Positions 32,661 through 40,929 of a DNA stretch of 64,000 nucleotides are shown piece by piece. Source of the stretch: JAIBJN01 sp963842305 (GTDB lineage: Bacteria; Actinomycetota; Thermoleophilia; Gaiellales; Gaiellaceae); assembly GCA_963842305.1 (NCBI GenBank), contig CAWJFW010000005.1:124001-188000 (forward strand), given 5' to 3'. The position numbers and the translations under genes were made by a program. Every line of letters starts with the position of its first letter. Within the stretch, counting starts at the first letter, position 1. Below the pieces are notes generated by a model. It saw only the letters and a list, made by a program, of their open reading frames with translations, was not told the origin of the DNA and did not search any database.

Positions 32661-34105
32661 GCCGCCGGCGCGTGCGCCTCCGGCGCGCTGACGAGGTCCT
32701 GGCGCTTGAGGATGAGGAGCGTCGATCACGAACGAGATCGCGGCGAAGCCGGCCGCTACCCAGAAGGCGGCGCTGTAGCCGTCGACGAGGGCGGTGAGCG
32801 AGGGCGGTTGTCCCGGGGGCGTCAGGTTGTCGGTCCGTCGTCGTCGAGACGGTTGTCAGGATCGCCAGGCCGAGCGCCCCGCCGATCTGCTGGCTCGTGT
32901 TGATCAGACCTGATGCCAGCCCGGCCTCCGTCCCCGTGATGCCGGCGAGCGCGGCGATCGAGACCGGGACGAACGAGAACCCGAGCCCGACGCCGACGAG
33001 GATGAAGCCCGGTAGCAGGTCGGCGACGTACGTCCCGTCGACCGAGACCTGCGTGAAGAGAATGAGCCCCGCGCAGAGGAGCGCCATGCCGGTGGCCAGC
33101 ACGGGCTTGACGCCCAGGCGGGTGACGAGGGCCTGGGCGATCCCTGACGACGCGACGGCTGTCAGCGCCACGGCGAGGTAGCCCACGCCGGTCTGGAGCG
33201 CGGAGAAGCCGAGCACGATCTGCATGTAGAGCGACAGCAGGAAGAACATCCCGAAGATGGTCGTCCCCAGCCCGAAGCCGATGAGGTTCGCCCCGGCGAG
33301 CGTGCGCCGTTTGAAGATGCCGAGCGGCACGAGGGGCGAATGCGAGCGCGTCTCGATGACGAGGAACGCGGCCATGAGGATGGCGGAGCCCGATGAAGCT
33401 TGCCAGCGTCTGCCAGGACGTCCAGCCGACGTTCGTCGTCTGTGTGAGGCCGTAGACGAAGAGCATCAGGCTGGCGGTGACGGTAAACGCCCCGGCCGCG
33501 TCGAAGTGGCGTTCGAGGCCCTCCGCCTTGCTCTCGACGACGTAGCGGGGAACAAGCGCCAGCGCGGCGAGCCCGATGGGAACGTTGACGAAGAAGATCC
33601 ACTCCCAGCCCGCGTACTCGGTGAGGATGCCGCCCAGGAGCACGCCGATGGCGGCGCCGGAGCCGGCGATCGCGCCGAGGATGCCCAGCGCCTTGTTCCG
33701 CTCGGCGCCTTCGCGGAACGTGACGAGCGTGATGGAAAAGACTGACGGCGCGAGGATCGCACCCGCAGCCCCCTGCACGAGGCGCATCGCGATGAGCATC
33801 CCGGAGGAGACCGAGAGGCCGCAGAGGAGCGAGGAGATCGCGAAGAGCAGGAGCCCGGCCATGAAGACCTTCCGACGTCCGAGCAGGTCGCCGAAGCGGC
33901 CCCCGAGCAGCAGGAAGCCGCCGAAGGTGAGCGCGTAGCCGCTGACGACCCACTGGAGGTTCTCGGTCGTGAAGTCGAGCTCCTCCTGGATCGATGGAAG
34001 TGCGACGTTCACGATCGAGACGTCGAGGACGACCATCAGGTAGGCGACTCCGAGGACGGCGAGCGCCTTCCAGCGCTTTGGATCAGGGGCGGTGCCGATC
34101 GCCAT
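32657..34105 (-). pseudogene. MFS drug:H+ antiporter, DHA2 family, with three frameshifts
   Basis: Read through its breaks this is a full 14-helix EmrB-type pump of about 480 residues (LDVSIVNVALPSIQEELDF, GGRFGDLLGRRK, then NLIGFGLGTTIFGMFFLL, SIAALAGITGTEAGLASGLINTSQQIGGALG, ending LKRQDLVSAPEAHAPAA). The frame changes near 33390 (extra G in a GGG run), 32835 (extra G) and 32723 (extra G), each equal to one inserted base, so the final frame equals the first. The ATG at 34105 has GAGGAG upstream. The transmembrane sequence is unblemished between breaks, which argues for sequence errors. Confidence 0.78.
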
Positions 34106-34146
34106 GCGGGGCTCCTCTCGGTGGCGTTGGGCCTAGGCTACTGACC

Positions 34147-34716
34147 ATGGAACGCTGTGCATGGGTACCCGACGGGGACGAGCTTTACGCCGCGTACCAC
34201 GACGGGGAGTGGGGGGTCCCCGAGCGGGAAGATCGGGCTCTCTACGAGCTCCTGACGCTCGAGGGTGCCCAGGCGGGCCTCTCCTGGTCGACGATCCTCC
34301 GGAAGCGCGACGGCTATCGCCGGGCGTTCGCCGGCTTCGAGCCAGAGGTCGTGGCCCGCTTCGACCAGGCGCGCGTCGACGAACTGCTTCAGGACACGGG
34401 CATCGTGCGCAACCGTCTCAAGGTCGAGTCGGCGGTCGAGAACGCCCGCCGGGTGCTCGAGGTGCAGGAGGAGCTGGGGACGTTCGCCGGTCTCCTCTGG
34501 GACTTCGTCGACGGCGAGCCGCTCGTCGGCGGCTGGAAGACCGTCGCGGAGCTGCCCGCCGAGACCGCGGTCTCGAAGGCGATGAGCAAGGAGCTCAAGC
34601 GCCGCGGCTTCCGTTTCGTCGGCCCGACGGTCTGCTACGCGTTCATGCAGGCTTCAGGGCTCGTGAACGACCACGTCGTCTCGTGCTTCCGCTACCGGGA
34701 GCTCGCCGGGCGGTAG
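34147..34716 (+). CDS. tag: DNA-3-methyladenine glycosylase I
   Basis: 189 residues. Family Zn ligands are at Cys4 (RCAWVPDG), His18 (YHDGEWG), His176 and Cys180 (NDHVVSCF); the catalytic-pocket Glu39 is in LEGAQAGLSWSTIL. The enzyme excises 3-methyladenine from alkylated DNA. The ATG is 7 nt after TAGGCT; that CCTAGG palindrome also supplies a TAGCCT box facing the MFS gene. The last 63 bp overlap the convergent adenylate cyclase gene. Confidence 0.93.
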   Translation: MERCAWVPDGDELYAAYHDGEWGVPEREDRALYELLTLEGAQAGLSWSTILRKRDGYRRAFAGFEPEVVARFDQARVDELLQDTGIVRNRLKVESAVENARRVLEVQEELGTFAGLLWDFVDGEPLVGGWKTVAELPAETAVSKAMSKELKRRGFRFVGPTVCYAFMQASGLVNDHVVSCFRYRELAGR

Positions 34717-35973
34717 GTCGCCGGCGTCCGACACGTCCGGCTGCTCTGCGACGAGCAGGAAGGTCGTCATCTCGCCCTTGCCCTTCACGACGACGCCCGC
34801 CCTCCGCTCGAAGACGAAGCGGTCGGCCAGCCGCTCGTAGGTGCGCTCCGTGACCTGGATCGTCCCGGGGGGAGCGTGGGACTGCATCCGGCTCGCGGTG
34901 TTGACGGTGTCCCCCCAGAGGTCGTAGCCGAACTTGCTCCGGCCGATCACGCCGGCCACGACGGGCCCCGAGTCGATGCCGACGCGGAGGCTCAGACCCC
35001 TGGCAACTGGGAGCTCGGCCAGCGTCTGCCGCATGGCGAGCGCGAGGCGCGCGCTCGCGTCGGCGTGGTCGGCCCGCGGCGTCGGGATGCCCGCGGCCAC
35101 CAGGTAGCCGTCTCCGATCGTCTTGATCTTCTCGAGCCCGTGACCGGCGACCAGCGTGTCGAACGCCGAGAAGATCTCGTCGAGGAGCACGACCACCTCC
35201 TCCGCCGGGAGCCGTTCGGCGACGGGGGTGAATCCGGTGATGTCGGCGAAGAGCACGGAGACCTCGTCGCTCCGCTCGGCGATGACGCCGTGGGAGATCT
35301 TCAGCCGCTCCGCGATCGGCCGCGGGAAGATGCTGAGGAGCAGCCGCTCGGAGCGATCCTGCTCGACGGCCAGGAGCCTGTGCGCACGATCGCGGGAGGC
35401 AACGAAGTACTCGAGGAGGGCGAACGTCGTCACCGACGGCCCGACGATGTTGAGTGCGAAGAACGTGAGACCGACCCAGTTCGGAATCTCCTTCGCCGGG
35501 TCGGGGAGGAGTCCGTCGATTGCCGCCGACACCGCAACGAGCGCGAGGAACGCGGCGAACCAGCCGATCGCCTGGCGGGGCCCGTAGAAGACGAGTGCGC
35601 CTAGCGGCGCGACGAACGCCCAAAGGGCGACCGCGCTCGACTCGACGAAGCCACCCAGGCTCCATTGCAAGAGGAACGGGAGTACCAGGATCATCGCCAC
35701 CTGGGTGGCGCGATAGGTCCCGTAGCGCTTCGTCCGGGTGAAGATCGCGAGTCCGATGAGCGACACGACCTGGTAGGCGAGCGGGATGAGCGCCGAGCGC
35801 CAGAGGCCCAGGGCCGCGTACGAGCCGACCCAGAAGAAGGCGAAGAACGTGATCAGAAGCGAGGAGAGGACGAGCGCGGACTTCCGCAGCCGCGCCTCGG
35901 GCGTGTCCGAGGGGAGCGAGCCGGCCGCGGCGGCCCGCACGACGGCCGTGGTCGCCAATTCGCCGACGCGCAT
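34654..35973 (-). CDS. Membrane class III adenylate/guanylate cyclase
   Basis: 439 residues. About six membrane helices occupy residues 35-190, followed by a short linker helix and the catalytic CYC domain (about 230-410). Metal-binding Asp residues lie in VSVLFADITGFTPVAERL and KIKTIGDGYLVAAG; the purine/transition-state segment is YDLWGDTVNTASRMQSHA. It makes cAMP (or cGMP) from a membrane-embedded sensor. The ATG is 6 nt after TAGAGT. The C-terminal 20 residues, beyond the cyclase domain, are encoded antisense to tag. Confidence 0.9.
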   Translation of the reverse strand: MRVGELATTAVVRAAAAGSLPSDTPEARLRKSALVLSSLLITFFAFFWVGSYAALGLWRSALIPLAYQVVSLIGLAIFTRTKRYGTYRATQVAMILVLPFLLQWSLGGFVESSAVALWAFVAPLGALVFYGPRQAIGWFAAFLALVAVSAAIDGLLPDPAKEIPNWVGLTFFALNIVGPSVTTFALLEYFVASRDRAHRLLAVEQDRSERLLLSIFPRPIAERLKISHGVIAERSDEVSVLFADITGFTPVAERLPAEEVVVLLDEIFSAFDTLVAGHGLEKIKTIGDGYLVAAGIPTPRADHADASARLALAMRQTLAELPVARGLSLRVGIDSGPVVAGVIGRSKFGYDLWGDTVNTASRMQSHAPPGTIQVTERTYERLADRFVFERRAGVVVKGKGEMTTFLLVAEQPDVSDAGDLPPGELPVAEARDDVVVHEP

Positions 35974-36020
35974 GCCGAAACTCTAGACAGCGCTTCCGCC
36001 CACACTGCCATTCTCTGCGC

Positions 36021-37421
36021 GTGAGCGGTGACGACCTCCGCGAGGCCGAGCGCCTCGGCCCGGCTCCGCCCGTGCCCGAGCCCGGGCGCGTGCGCTCCTT
36101 CCTTCGCCTGGCCACCGTCGACGTGGGGCCGCTCCGACGTCACCGCGACTACCGCTTGTTGTTCATCGGGCAGGGCGTTTCGTACTTCGGCTCGATGATC
36201 ACGTTCGTCGCGCTTCCCTATCAGGCCTACCAGCTCACGGGCTCGTCCCTCGTCGTGGGGCTCCTGAGTCTCGCCGAGCTGGCGCCGCTCCTCGTCACGG
36301 CGTTCGTCGGCGGGGCGCTCGCCGATGCCTTCGACCGGCGGAGGCTCGTACAGATTGCCGAGCTCGGCCTCGCTGCCTGCGCCGGAGTGCTCGTGCTGAA
36401 CGCGCTTTCTTCACAGCCGAAGCTCTGGGTGCTCTTCGTCGTCGGCGCGGCGATGGCCGGTCTGGACGGGATCCAGCGCCCGCCTCTCGATGCGCTCACC
36501 CCGCGGCTCGTCGAGCGCGACGAGCTGGTGGCCGCGAGCGCGCTCGACACGCTCCGCTGGAACCTGGGCACGGTGACAGGACCGGCGGTCGCCGGCGTGC
36601 TGATCGCGGCCCTCGGCCTGCCCGTGACCTACACGATCGACGTGGCCACCTTCGGCGTCTCGCTGCTCATGCTCGCGCTGATGCGGTCCGTGCCGCCGCC
36701 GCCCGACGCGCAGCGGCCGAGCCTGCGCGGGATCGTGGACGGCTTTCGCTACGCGACGAGCCGCCCGGAGCTCGTCGGGACTTACGGCGTCGATCTGATC
36801 GCCATGTTCTTCGGGATGCCGCTCGCGCTCTTCCCCGCCTTTGCCGCGGAGTTCGGCGGAGCGGGGGTGCTCGGGCTCCTCTATGCGGCGGTGTCGCTCG
36901 GCTCGCTCGTGGCCACGGTGACGAGCGGCTGGACCGGGCGCGTCCATCGACACGGGCTGGCGGTGATCTGGGCGGCGATCGGTTGGGGCGTGGGGATCAC
37001 GGCCCTCGGCTTCGCTCCCAACCTCTGGCTTGCAGTCGCGGCGCTCGCCTTCGCCGGAGGCGCCGACATGATCAGCGGGCTCTTCCGCGGCGCGATCTGG
37101 AACACGACCATCCCCGATCATCTTCGGGGGCGTCTGGCCGGCATCGAGCAGGTGAGCTACTCGGCGGGCCCGCTCCTCGGCAACCTCGAGGCCGGCGTCG
37201 TCGCTTCGTTCGCCGGGGTGCGAGCGTCGATCGTCTCCGGCGGCATCCTCTGCATCGGGGGCGTGGCCCTCGCGGCGCTAGCCCTCCCCGCGTTCCGCCA
37301 CTACGACGCGAGGCGGACAGGCTGCGGAGAGAATGAGGGCCGGCAGGCATCATCTCCCGGGAATACGGGTACCGAAGACGAAGTTCGAAACGAGCGGAAA
37401 GCGACGGAAGGAACGCCATGA
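36021..37421 (+). CDS. MFS transporter (MFS_3 / enterobactin-exporter-like)
   Basis: 466 residues with 12 predicted helices. The opening RDYRLLFIGQGVSYFGSMITFVALPYQAYQLTGSS and GGALADAFDRRR are typical of the MFS_3/EntS group, often annotated as exporters of siderophores or drugs. The C-terminal 45 residues are a hydrophilic, unconserved tail. The GTG start is 6 nt after CATTCT. The stop overlaps the next ATG (ATGA), coupling the pump to a ring-cleaving dioxygenase-like gene. Confidence 0.86.
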   Translation: MSGDDLREAERLGPAPPVPEPGRVRSFLRLATVDVGPLRRHRDYRLLFIGQGVSYFGSMITFVALPYQAYQLTGSSLVVGLLSLAELAPLLVTAFVGGALADAFDRRRLVQIAELGLAACAGVLVLNALSSQPKLWVLFVVGAAMAGLDGIQRPPLDALTPRLVERDELVAASALDTLRWNLGTVTGPAVAGVLIAALGLPVTYTIDVATFGVSLLMLALMRSVPPPPDAQRPSLRGIVDGFRYATSRPELVGTYGVDLIAMFFGMPLALFPAFAAEFGGAGVLGLLYAAVSLGSLVATVTSGWTGRVHRHGLAVIWAAIGWGVGITALGFAPNLWLAVAALAFAGGADMISGLFRGAIWNTTIPDHLRGRLAGIEQVSYSAGPLLGNLEAGVVASFAGVRASIVSGGILCIGGVALAALALPAFRHYDARRTGCGENEGRQASSPGNTGTEDEVRNERKATEGTP

Positions 37422-38344
37422 GGCTCGAGGGGATCCACCACGTCACGGCGATCACCGCCGATGCGCCGCGGAACGTGGACTTCTACACGCGCGTCCTCGG
37501 GCTGCGGCTCGTGAAGAAGACGGTGAATCAGGACGACCCGACGGTCTACCACCTCTTCTACGCGGACGAAAACGGGAGCCCCGGCTCCGACATCACCTTC
37601 TTCGAGTACCCGGGCCTTCCTCGCGGCCGTGCGGGAGCCGGCATGGTGCACACCGTGTCGTTCAGGGTCGCTTCCGAGGAGGCACTCTCGTTCTGGATCA
37701 ATCGACTCGGGGACGAGGGGATCAATTCGGAGCTCGACGGCCTTCGGCTTCAGTTCGTCGATCCCGAGGGGATGGGCCTCGAGCTGGCCGCGGTCGAAAT
37801 CGACGATCGCCCTCTGACCGCCAACCACCCGGACATTCCGGCCGAGCTCGCCGTCCAGGGGTTCGACGGCGTCCGCGCCTATGCAACCGAGCCCGAGGCG
37901 AGTCGCCCGTTCCTGGAGGAGGCGCTCGTCTTCGAGCCGAGCGGCGAGCGTTCCTGGGGCGTGCGGGGCGAGGAGCGCGGTTCCTTCTACGCCTACGACG
38001 AGCCTCCGGCCGAGCGCGGCCTGCCCGGAGCGGGCACCGTTCACCACGTCGCCTGGGCCTCGCCGATGGATGAGCACGAGGCGTGGCGCGAGCGCGTCGC
38101 ACAGGCGGGCGGCCGCCCGACGCCGGTGATCGATCGCTTCTACTTCCGCTCCGTCTACTTTCGTGAGCCGAGCGGAGTCCTGTTCGAGATCGCCACGCTT
38201 GGCCCGGGCTTCACCGCCGACGAGCCCCTCGAGACTCTCGGCGAGGCGCTCTCGCTCCCGCCTGCGTTCGAGCCGCTCCGCGAGCGGCTCGAGCACGTCC
38301 TCACCCCGCTGCCCGACCCACGCCCCGCCAGGACAGCCGGATAG
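37418..38344 (+). CDS. Ring-cleaving dioxygenase-like VOC protein (MhqO/MhqA family)
   Basis: 308 residues, two VOC halves. The first begins GIHHVTAITADAPRNVDFYTRVLGLRLVKKTVN, the family hallmark; the second has GTVHHVAWASPMDEHEAWRERV and ends FREPSGVLFEIATLGPGF. His7/His8, the central HHVAW and the late Glu would bind the metal. Bacillus MhqO/MhqA relatives answer quinone and catechol stress. Coupling to the upstream exporter suggests a detoxification pair (inference). Confidence 0.87.
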   Translation: MRLEGIHHVTAITADAPRNVDFYTRVLGLRLVKKTVNQDDPTVYHLFYADENGSPGSDITFFEYPGLPRGRAGAGMVHTVSFRVASEEALSFWINRLGDEGINSELDGLRLQFVDPEGMGLELAAVEIDDRPLTANHPDIPAELAVQGFDGVRAYATEPEASRPFLEEALVFEPSGERSWGVRGEERGSFYAYDEPPAERGLPGAGTVHHVAWASPMDEHEAWRERVAQAGGRPTPVIDRFYFRSVYFREPSGVLFEIATLGPGFTADEPLETLGEALSLPPAFEPLRERLEHVLTPLPDPRPARTAG

Positions 38345-38364
38345 CCTCGCGCTAAGGTCGCGCG

Positions 38365-39549
38365 GTGGCCCTGCTCGAGTCCGTCCGCGTGCGTGCATAC
38401 CGCTCCGCACGCGATGTCGAGCTCGCGCTCGGCCCCGTGACGGCGCTCGTCGGTGAGGCCCGCTCCGGCAAGTCGACGCTCCTGCGGGCCATCCGGACGC
38501 TGCTCGACCCTTCCGCGCCTCCCGCTCCCGAGGACGTGCGCGGACGGGCCCGCGCGCTGACCGTCGAGGCACGGCTCGCGGACGGAAAGCGAATCGAGCT
38601 CCGGGCCCGTCCACCCGAGCAGCCGCTGGCAAGAAGGCGCGGCGCTCCGCCCGTGCTCTTCCTCCCGGCCGCCGCGCGCTCGGGGTCGCTCCTCGACCTG
38701 GACGGCGAGGCCCGGGGTCTCGAGGACGCCGTCAGGCTCTTCCACGGGGCGCTCGGCGAGCCGCGCGAGCCGGGCTCGGACGCTGCCGGGGCCTCGGCCC
38801 TGGTGGCCGCCGTGGGGGCGTGCCGTGAATCCGGCGTGACCGGCGCCGTCTTTCTCGTCGAGGAGCCCGAGCTCTTCCTGCGGCCGCAGACCCAGCGCTA
38901 CCTCTACCGGCGGCTGCGCGGCCTCGCGGCCGACGGGAACCAGATTCTCTACTCGACGTATGCGCCCGCGTTCCTCAACGTCGCCCGGCTCGAGGAGCTC
39001 GTCCTCGTTCGCCACAGCGCCGCCCGCGGGACGCATATCGTCCAGCCCGAGCCGCTCGAGGCCGACGAGGCGTTCAGGATCGTGAGCGAGTTCGACGCCG
39101 AGCGAAGCGAGCTCTTCCTCGCGCGCTCGGTGATCCTCGTCGAGGGCCGGACGGAGAAGCTCGTCCTGCCGTCGATCTTCGCCGCGCTCGGTCACGATGC
39201 CGACCGCGACCAGGTCTCGATCGTCGAGTGCGGCGGCAAGTCCAACATCCCGGTCTTCGCAAGGATCTGCAAGGCATGCCGCATTCCGTTCGTGGTCGTC
39301 CACGACCGGGACGCGGAGCCAGGCAAGCAGCCGATCCCCGCCGAGGTCGAGCTCAACCGCCTGATCGCCTCGATCGCGGGCCGCGGGCGTACGATCGTGC
39401 TCGAGCCCGACTTCGAGGGCGTGACCGGCCTCCGGGGGCACTCGAACAAGCCCGAGCGGGCGTGGAACCATTTCTCCACGGAAGGTGTCGAGGTGCCGAA
39501 ACCCCTCGCACGGGCAGTCCGCCTGGCTCTGCGCGCGGCCGCCCGCTAG
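38365..39549 (+). CDS. OLD-family ATP-dependent nuclease (ATPase + TOPRIM)
   Basis: 394 residues. An SMC/ABC-type ATPase half carries Walker A GEARSGKST (30-38) and signature/Walker B region GAVFLVEEPELFLRPQTQ. A TOPRIM half carries the invariant Glu in VILVEGRTEKLVLPSI and the acidic pair in FVVVHDRDAEPG. The ATPase lobe is unusually short, with the insertion between Walker A and signature reduced to about 100 residues. OLD proteins degrade DNA in phage defence or repair; no GajB-like UvrD partner is adjacent. The GTG is 6 nt after TAAGGT. An 88-bp gap to the convergent gene shows nothing clear. Confidence 0.83.
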   Translation: MALLESVRVRAYRSARDVELALGPVTALVGEARSGKSTLLRAIRTLLDPSAPPAPEDVRGRARALTVEARLADGKRIELRARPPEQPLARRRGAPPVLFLPAAARSGSLLDLDGEARGLEDAVRLFHGALGEPREPGSDAAGASALVAAVGACRESGVTGAVFLVEEPELFLRPQTQRYLYRRLRGLAADGNQILYSTYAPAFLNVARLEELVLVRHSAARGTHIVQPEPLEADEAFRIVSEFDAERSELFLARSVILVEGRTEKLVLPSIFAALGHDADRDQVSIVECGGKSNIPVFARICKACRIPFVVVHDRDAEPGKQPIPAEVELNRLIASIAGRGRTIVLEPDFEGVTGLRGHSNKPERAWNHFSTEGVEVPKPLARAVRLALRAAAR

Positions 39550-39637
39550 GAGACCGGCGACGGCCGCAGCGTCGAGGTGCCTGTGGGGTCCTCGTGGGTG
39601 GCGAAGCACGGAGGCCCGCTTCCAGCCGGGGTCGAGC

Positions 39638-40606
39638 CTAGGCGAACGCCGTGATTTGCGGGAGCCGGTCGCCGTCCAGCCGGACCTGCCTCCACGAATC
39701 CCCGCGGTCGCTGCTTGCGTAGATCGTGCCGTCGGCGAGCCCCGCGGCGAGCAAACCGTCGGCGAATGCGAGGGCATACGGCATCCCGGCGAGCGGCTGC
39801 GGCAGGCCGTCGGCGAGCGGTTCCCACGGGCCCGAGCCGCGCCAGCGGTAGACGACCGCGTCCGCCGAGTCACGGCCATGCGCCGCGTACGGGCCGGTGC
39901 TCGCCGACACGAACCAGGACTCGGCATCCTCGGGATCGACCGCGAGCGCCCAGGTGTAGTGCCGGTCGCGGCCGGCGTCCGCGGCCTGCCAGGTCACTCC
40001 GCCGTCGGCGCTCCAGGCAGCGCCGCCGCCGCCCGCCTCGTACGCCCTGCCCGTCACCTGCGGGTGCCAGGCGAGGCAGTGACAGTCTGCTTGGGCACCC
40101 GGTCGATGGTCGCTCCACGTCGCCCCGCCGTCCTCGCTTCGCATCACCCCGCCGAGCTCGATCCCGACGAGCAGGACGCCGGCGTCGTGCGGGCTGGGAG
40201 CGATCCAGCGAACGTGCGACGTCCAGGGCCGAGGCGGAAAGCTCCAGGTCGGGGCCGAGGGGATCTCCCGCAGGGACGACAGCTCGTTCCACCGCTCGCC
40301 GCGGTCGCCGCTAGCGAAGAGCATGCTCGGCTCGCAGCCGGCGTAGATCGTCCCGTCCGCGCCGCTGACGGCCACCGAGAAGACGTCGGGATGGGGAAAG
40401 GCGAGGCGCTCCCAGGTCCCGCCGCCGTCGCCACTTCGCCAGACGCCGCTTCCTCGCCCGCCGCCGAGCAGGAAGTCAGGGTCGTGTGGATCGCGCGCGA
40501 GGCAGGAGATGGCGCTGTCGCGGGCGGTGAGCTCGACCCGCCACGAGTCGGTCGTCAGGTCGAAGCGCGCCACGCCCTCCCCTGTCGCGGCGGCGAGCGG
40601 CGTCAC
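39638..40606 (-). CDS. BNR/Asp-box repeat beta-propeller protein
   Basis: 322 residues without signal peptide, built of repeated Asp-box motifs (SGDGGGTWE, SGDRGERWN, SEDGGATWS, SADGGVTWQ, SSDRGDSWR), as in sialidase- and VPS10-like propellers. Sialidase active-site arginines are not evident, so it is probably non-catalytic. The GTG overlaps the cupin stop by 4 nt (GTGA), placing it third in an oxidoreductase-cupin-propeller operon. Homologues of this type are usually annotated as glycosyl hydrolases; that is not supported by the sequence alone. Confidence 0.78.
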   Translation of the reverse strand: MTPLAAATGEGVARFDLTTDSWRVELTARDSAISCLARDPHDPDFLLGGGRGSGVWRSGDGGGTWERLAFPHPDVFSVAVSGADGTIYAGCEPSMLFASGDRGERWNELSSLREIPSAPTWSFPPRPWTSHVRWIAPSPHDAGVLLVGIELGGVMRSEDGGATWSDHRPGAQADCHCLAWHPQVTGRAYEAGGGGAAWSADGGVTWQAADAGRDRHYTWALAVDPEDAESWFVSASTGPYAAHGRDSADAVVYRWRGSGPWEPLADGLPQPLAGMPYALAFADGLLAAGLADGTIYASSDRGDSWRQVRLDGDRLPQITAFA

Positions 40607-40929
40607 GTCGGTCGGGTGAAGATGACGAGCAGGCTCAGCCGCTCGTACGCGGTGAAGCGGTGCTCCGCGTGGGCCGCCACGAACATCGCCTGGCCCTCCG
40701 CGAGATCGACCCCCTCGCCCTCGACCTCGAGCGTGCCGCTGCCCTCGAGCACGACGTACACCTCGTCATCCTCGTGCGGCTGCTGGCGGTCCGGCTCGGG
40801 CGCGACCAGCACGTAGACGCCGACCTCGAGGCCCGGCGAGGTGTGAACGATCTCGTAGCCGCCGCTCCCCTCCAGCAGCCGCCGCTTTGCCGCTTCGACG
40901 TCGAAGAGGTGCTCGTGGATCGAGGTCAT
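40603..40929 (-). CDS. Small cupin-domain protein
   Basis: 108 residues forming one double-stranded beta-helix. Cupin motif 1 is PHEDDEVYVVLEG (metal ligands His52 and Glu56) and motif 2 ends AAHAEHRF with His90. Small cupins serve as dioxygenases, isomerases or ligand sensors. The ATG overlaps the upstream oxidoreductase stop by one base (TGATG) and the stop overlaps the propeller gene. The substrate is unknown. Confidence 0.8.
   Translation of the reverse strand: MTSIHEHLFDVEAAKRRLLEGSGGYEIVHTSPGLEVGVYVLVAPEPDRQQPHEDDEVYVVLEGSGTLEVEGEGVDLAEGQAMFVAAHAEHRFTAYERLSLLVIFTRPT

Noticed and set aside
29517..32729. Very long minus-strand frame (over 1,000 codons)
   Set aside because: It lies antisense or out of frame to the ABC ATPase, permease, beta-helix and VOC genes and has low-complexity Arg/Asp/Gly composition. 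Only its first codons matter, as the middle frame of the frameshifted MFS pump.
39550..39637. Terminator between OLD nuclease and propeller genes
   Set aside because: No stem longer than about 6 bp with a compact loop was found in this 88-bp convergent gap.
39485..40816. Plus-strand frame of 443 codons
   Set aside because: Shadow of the Asp-box propeller and cupin genes.
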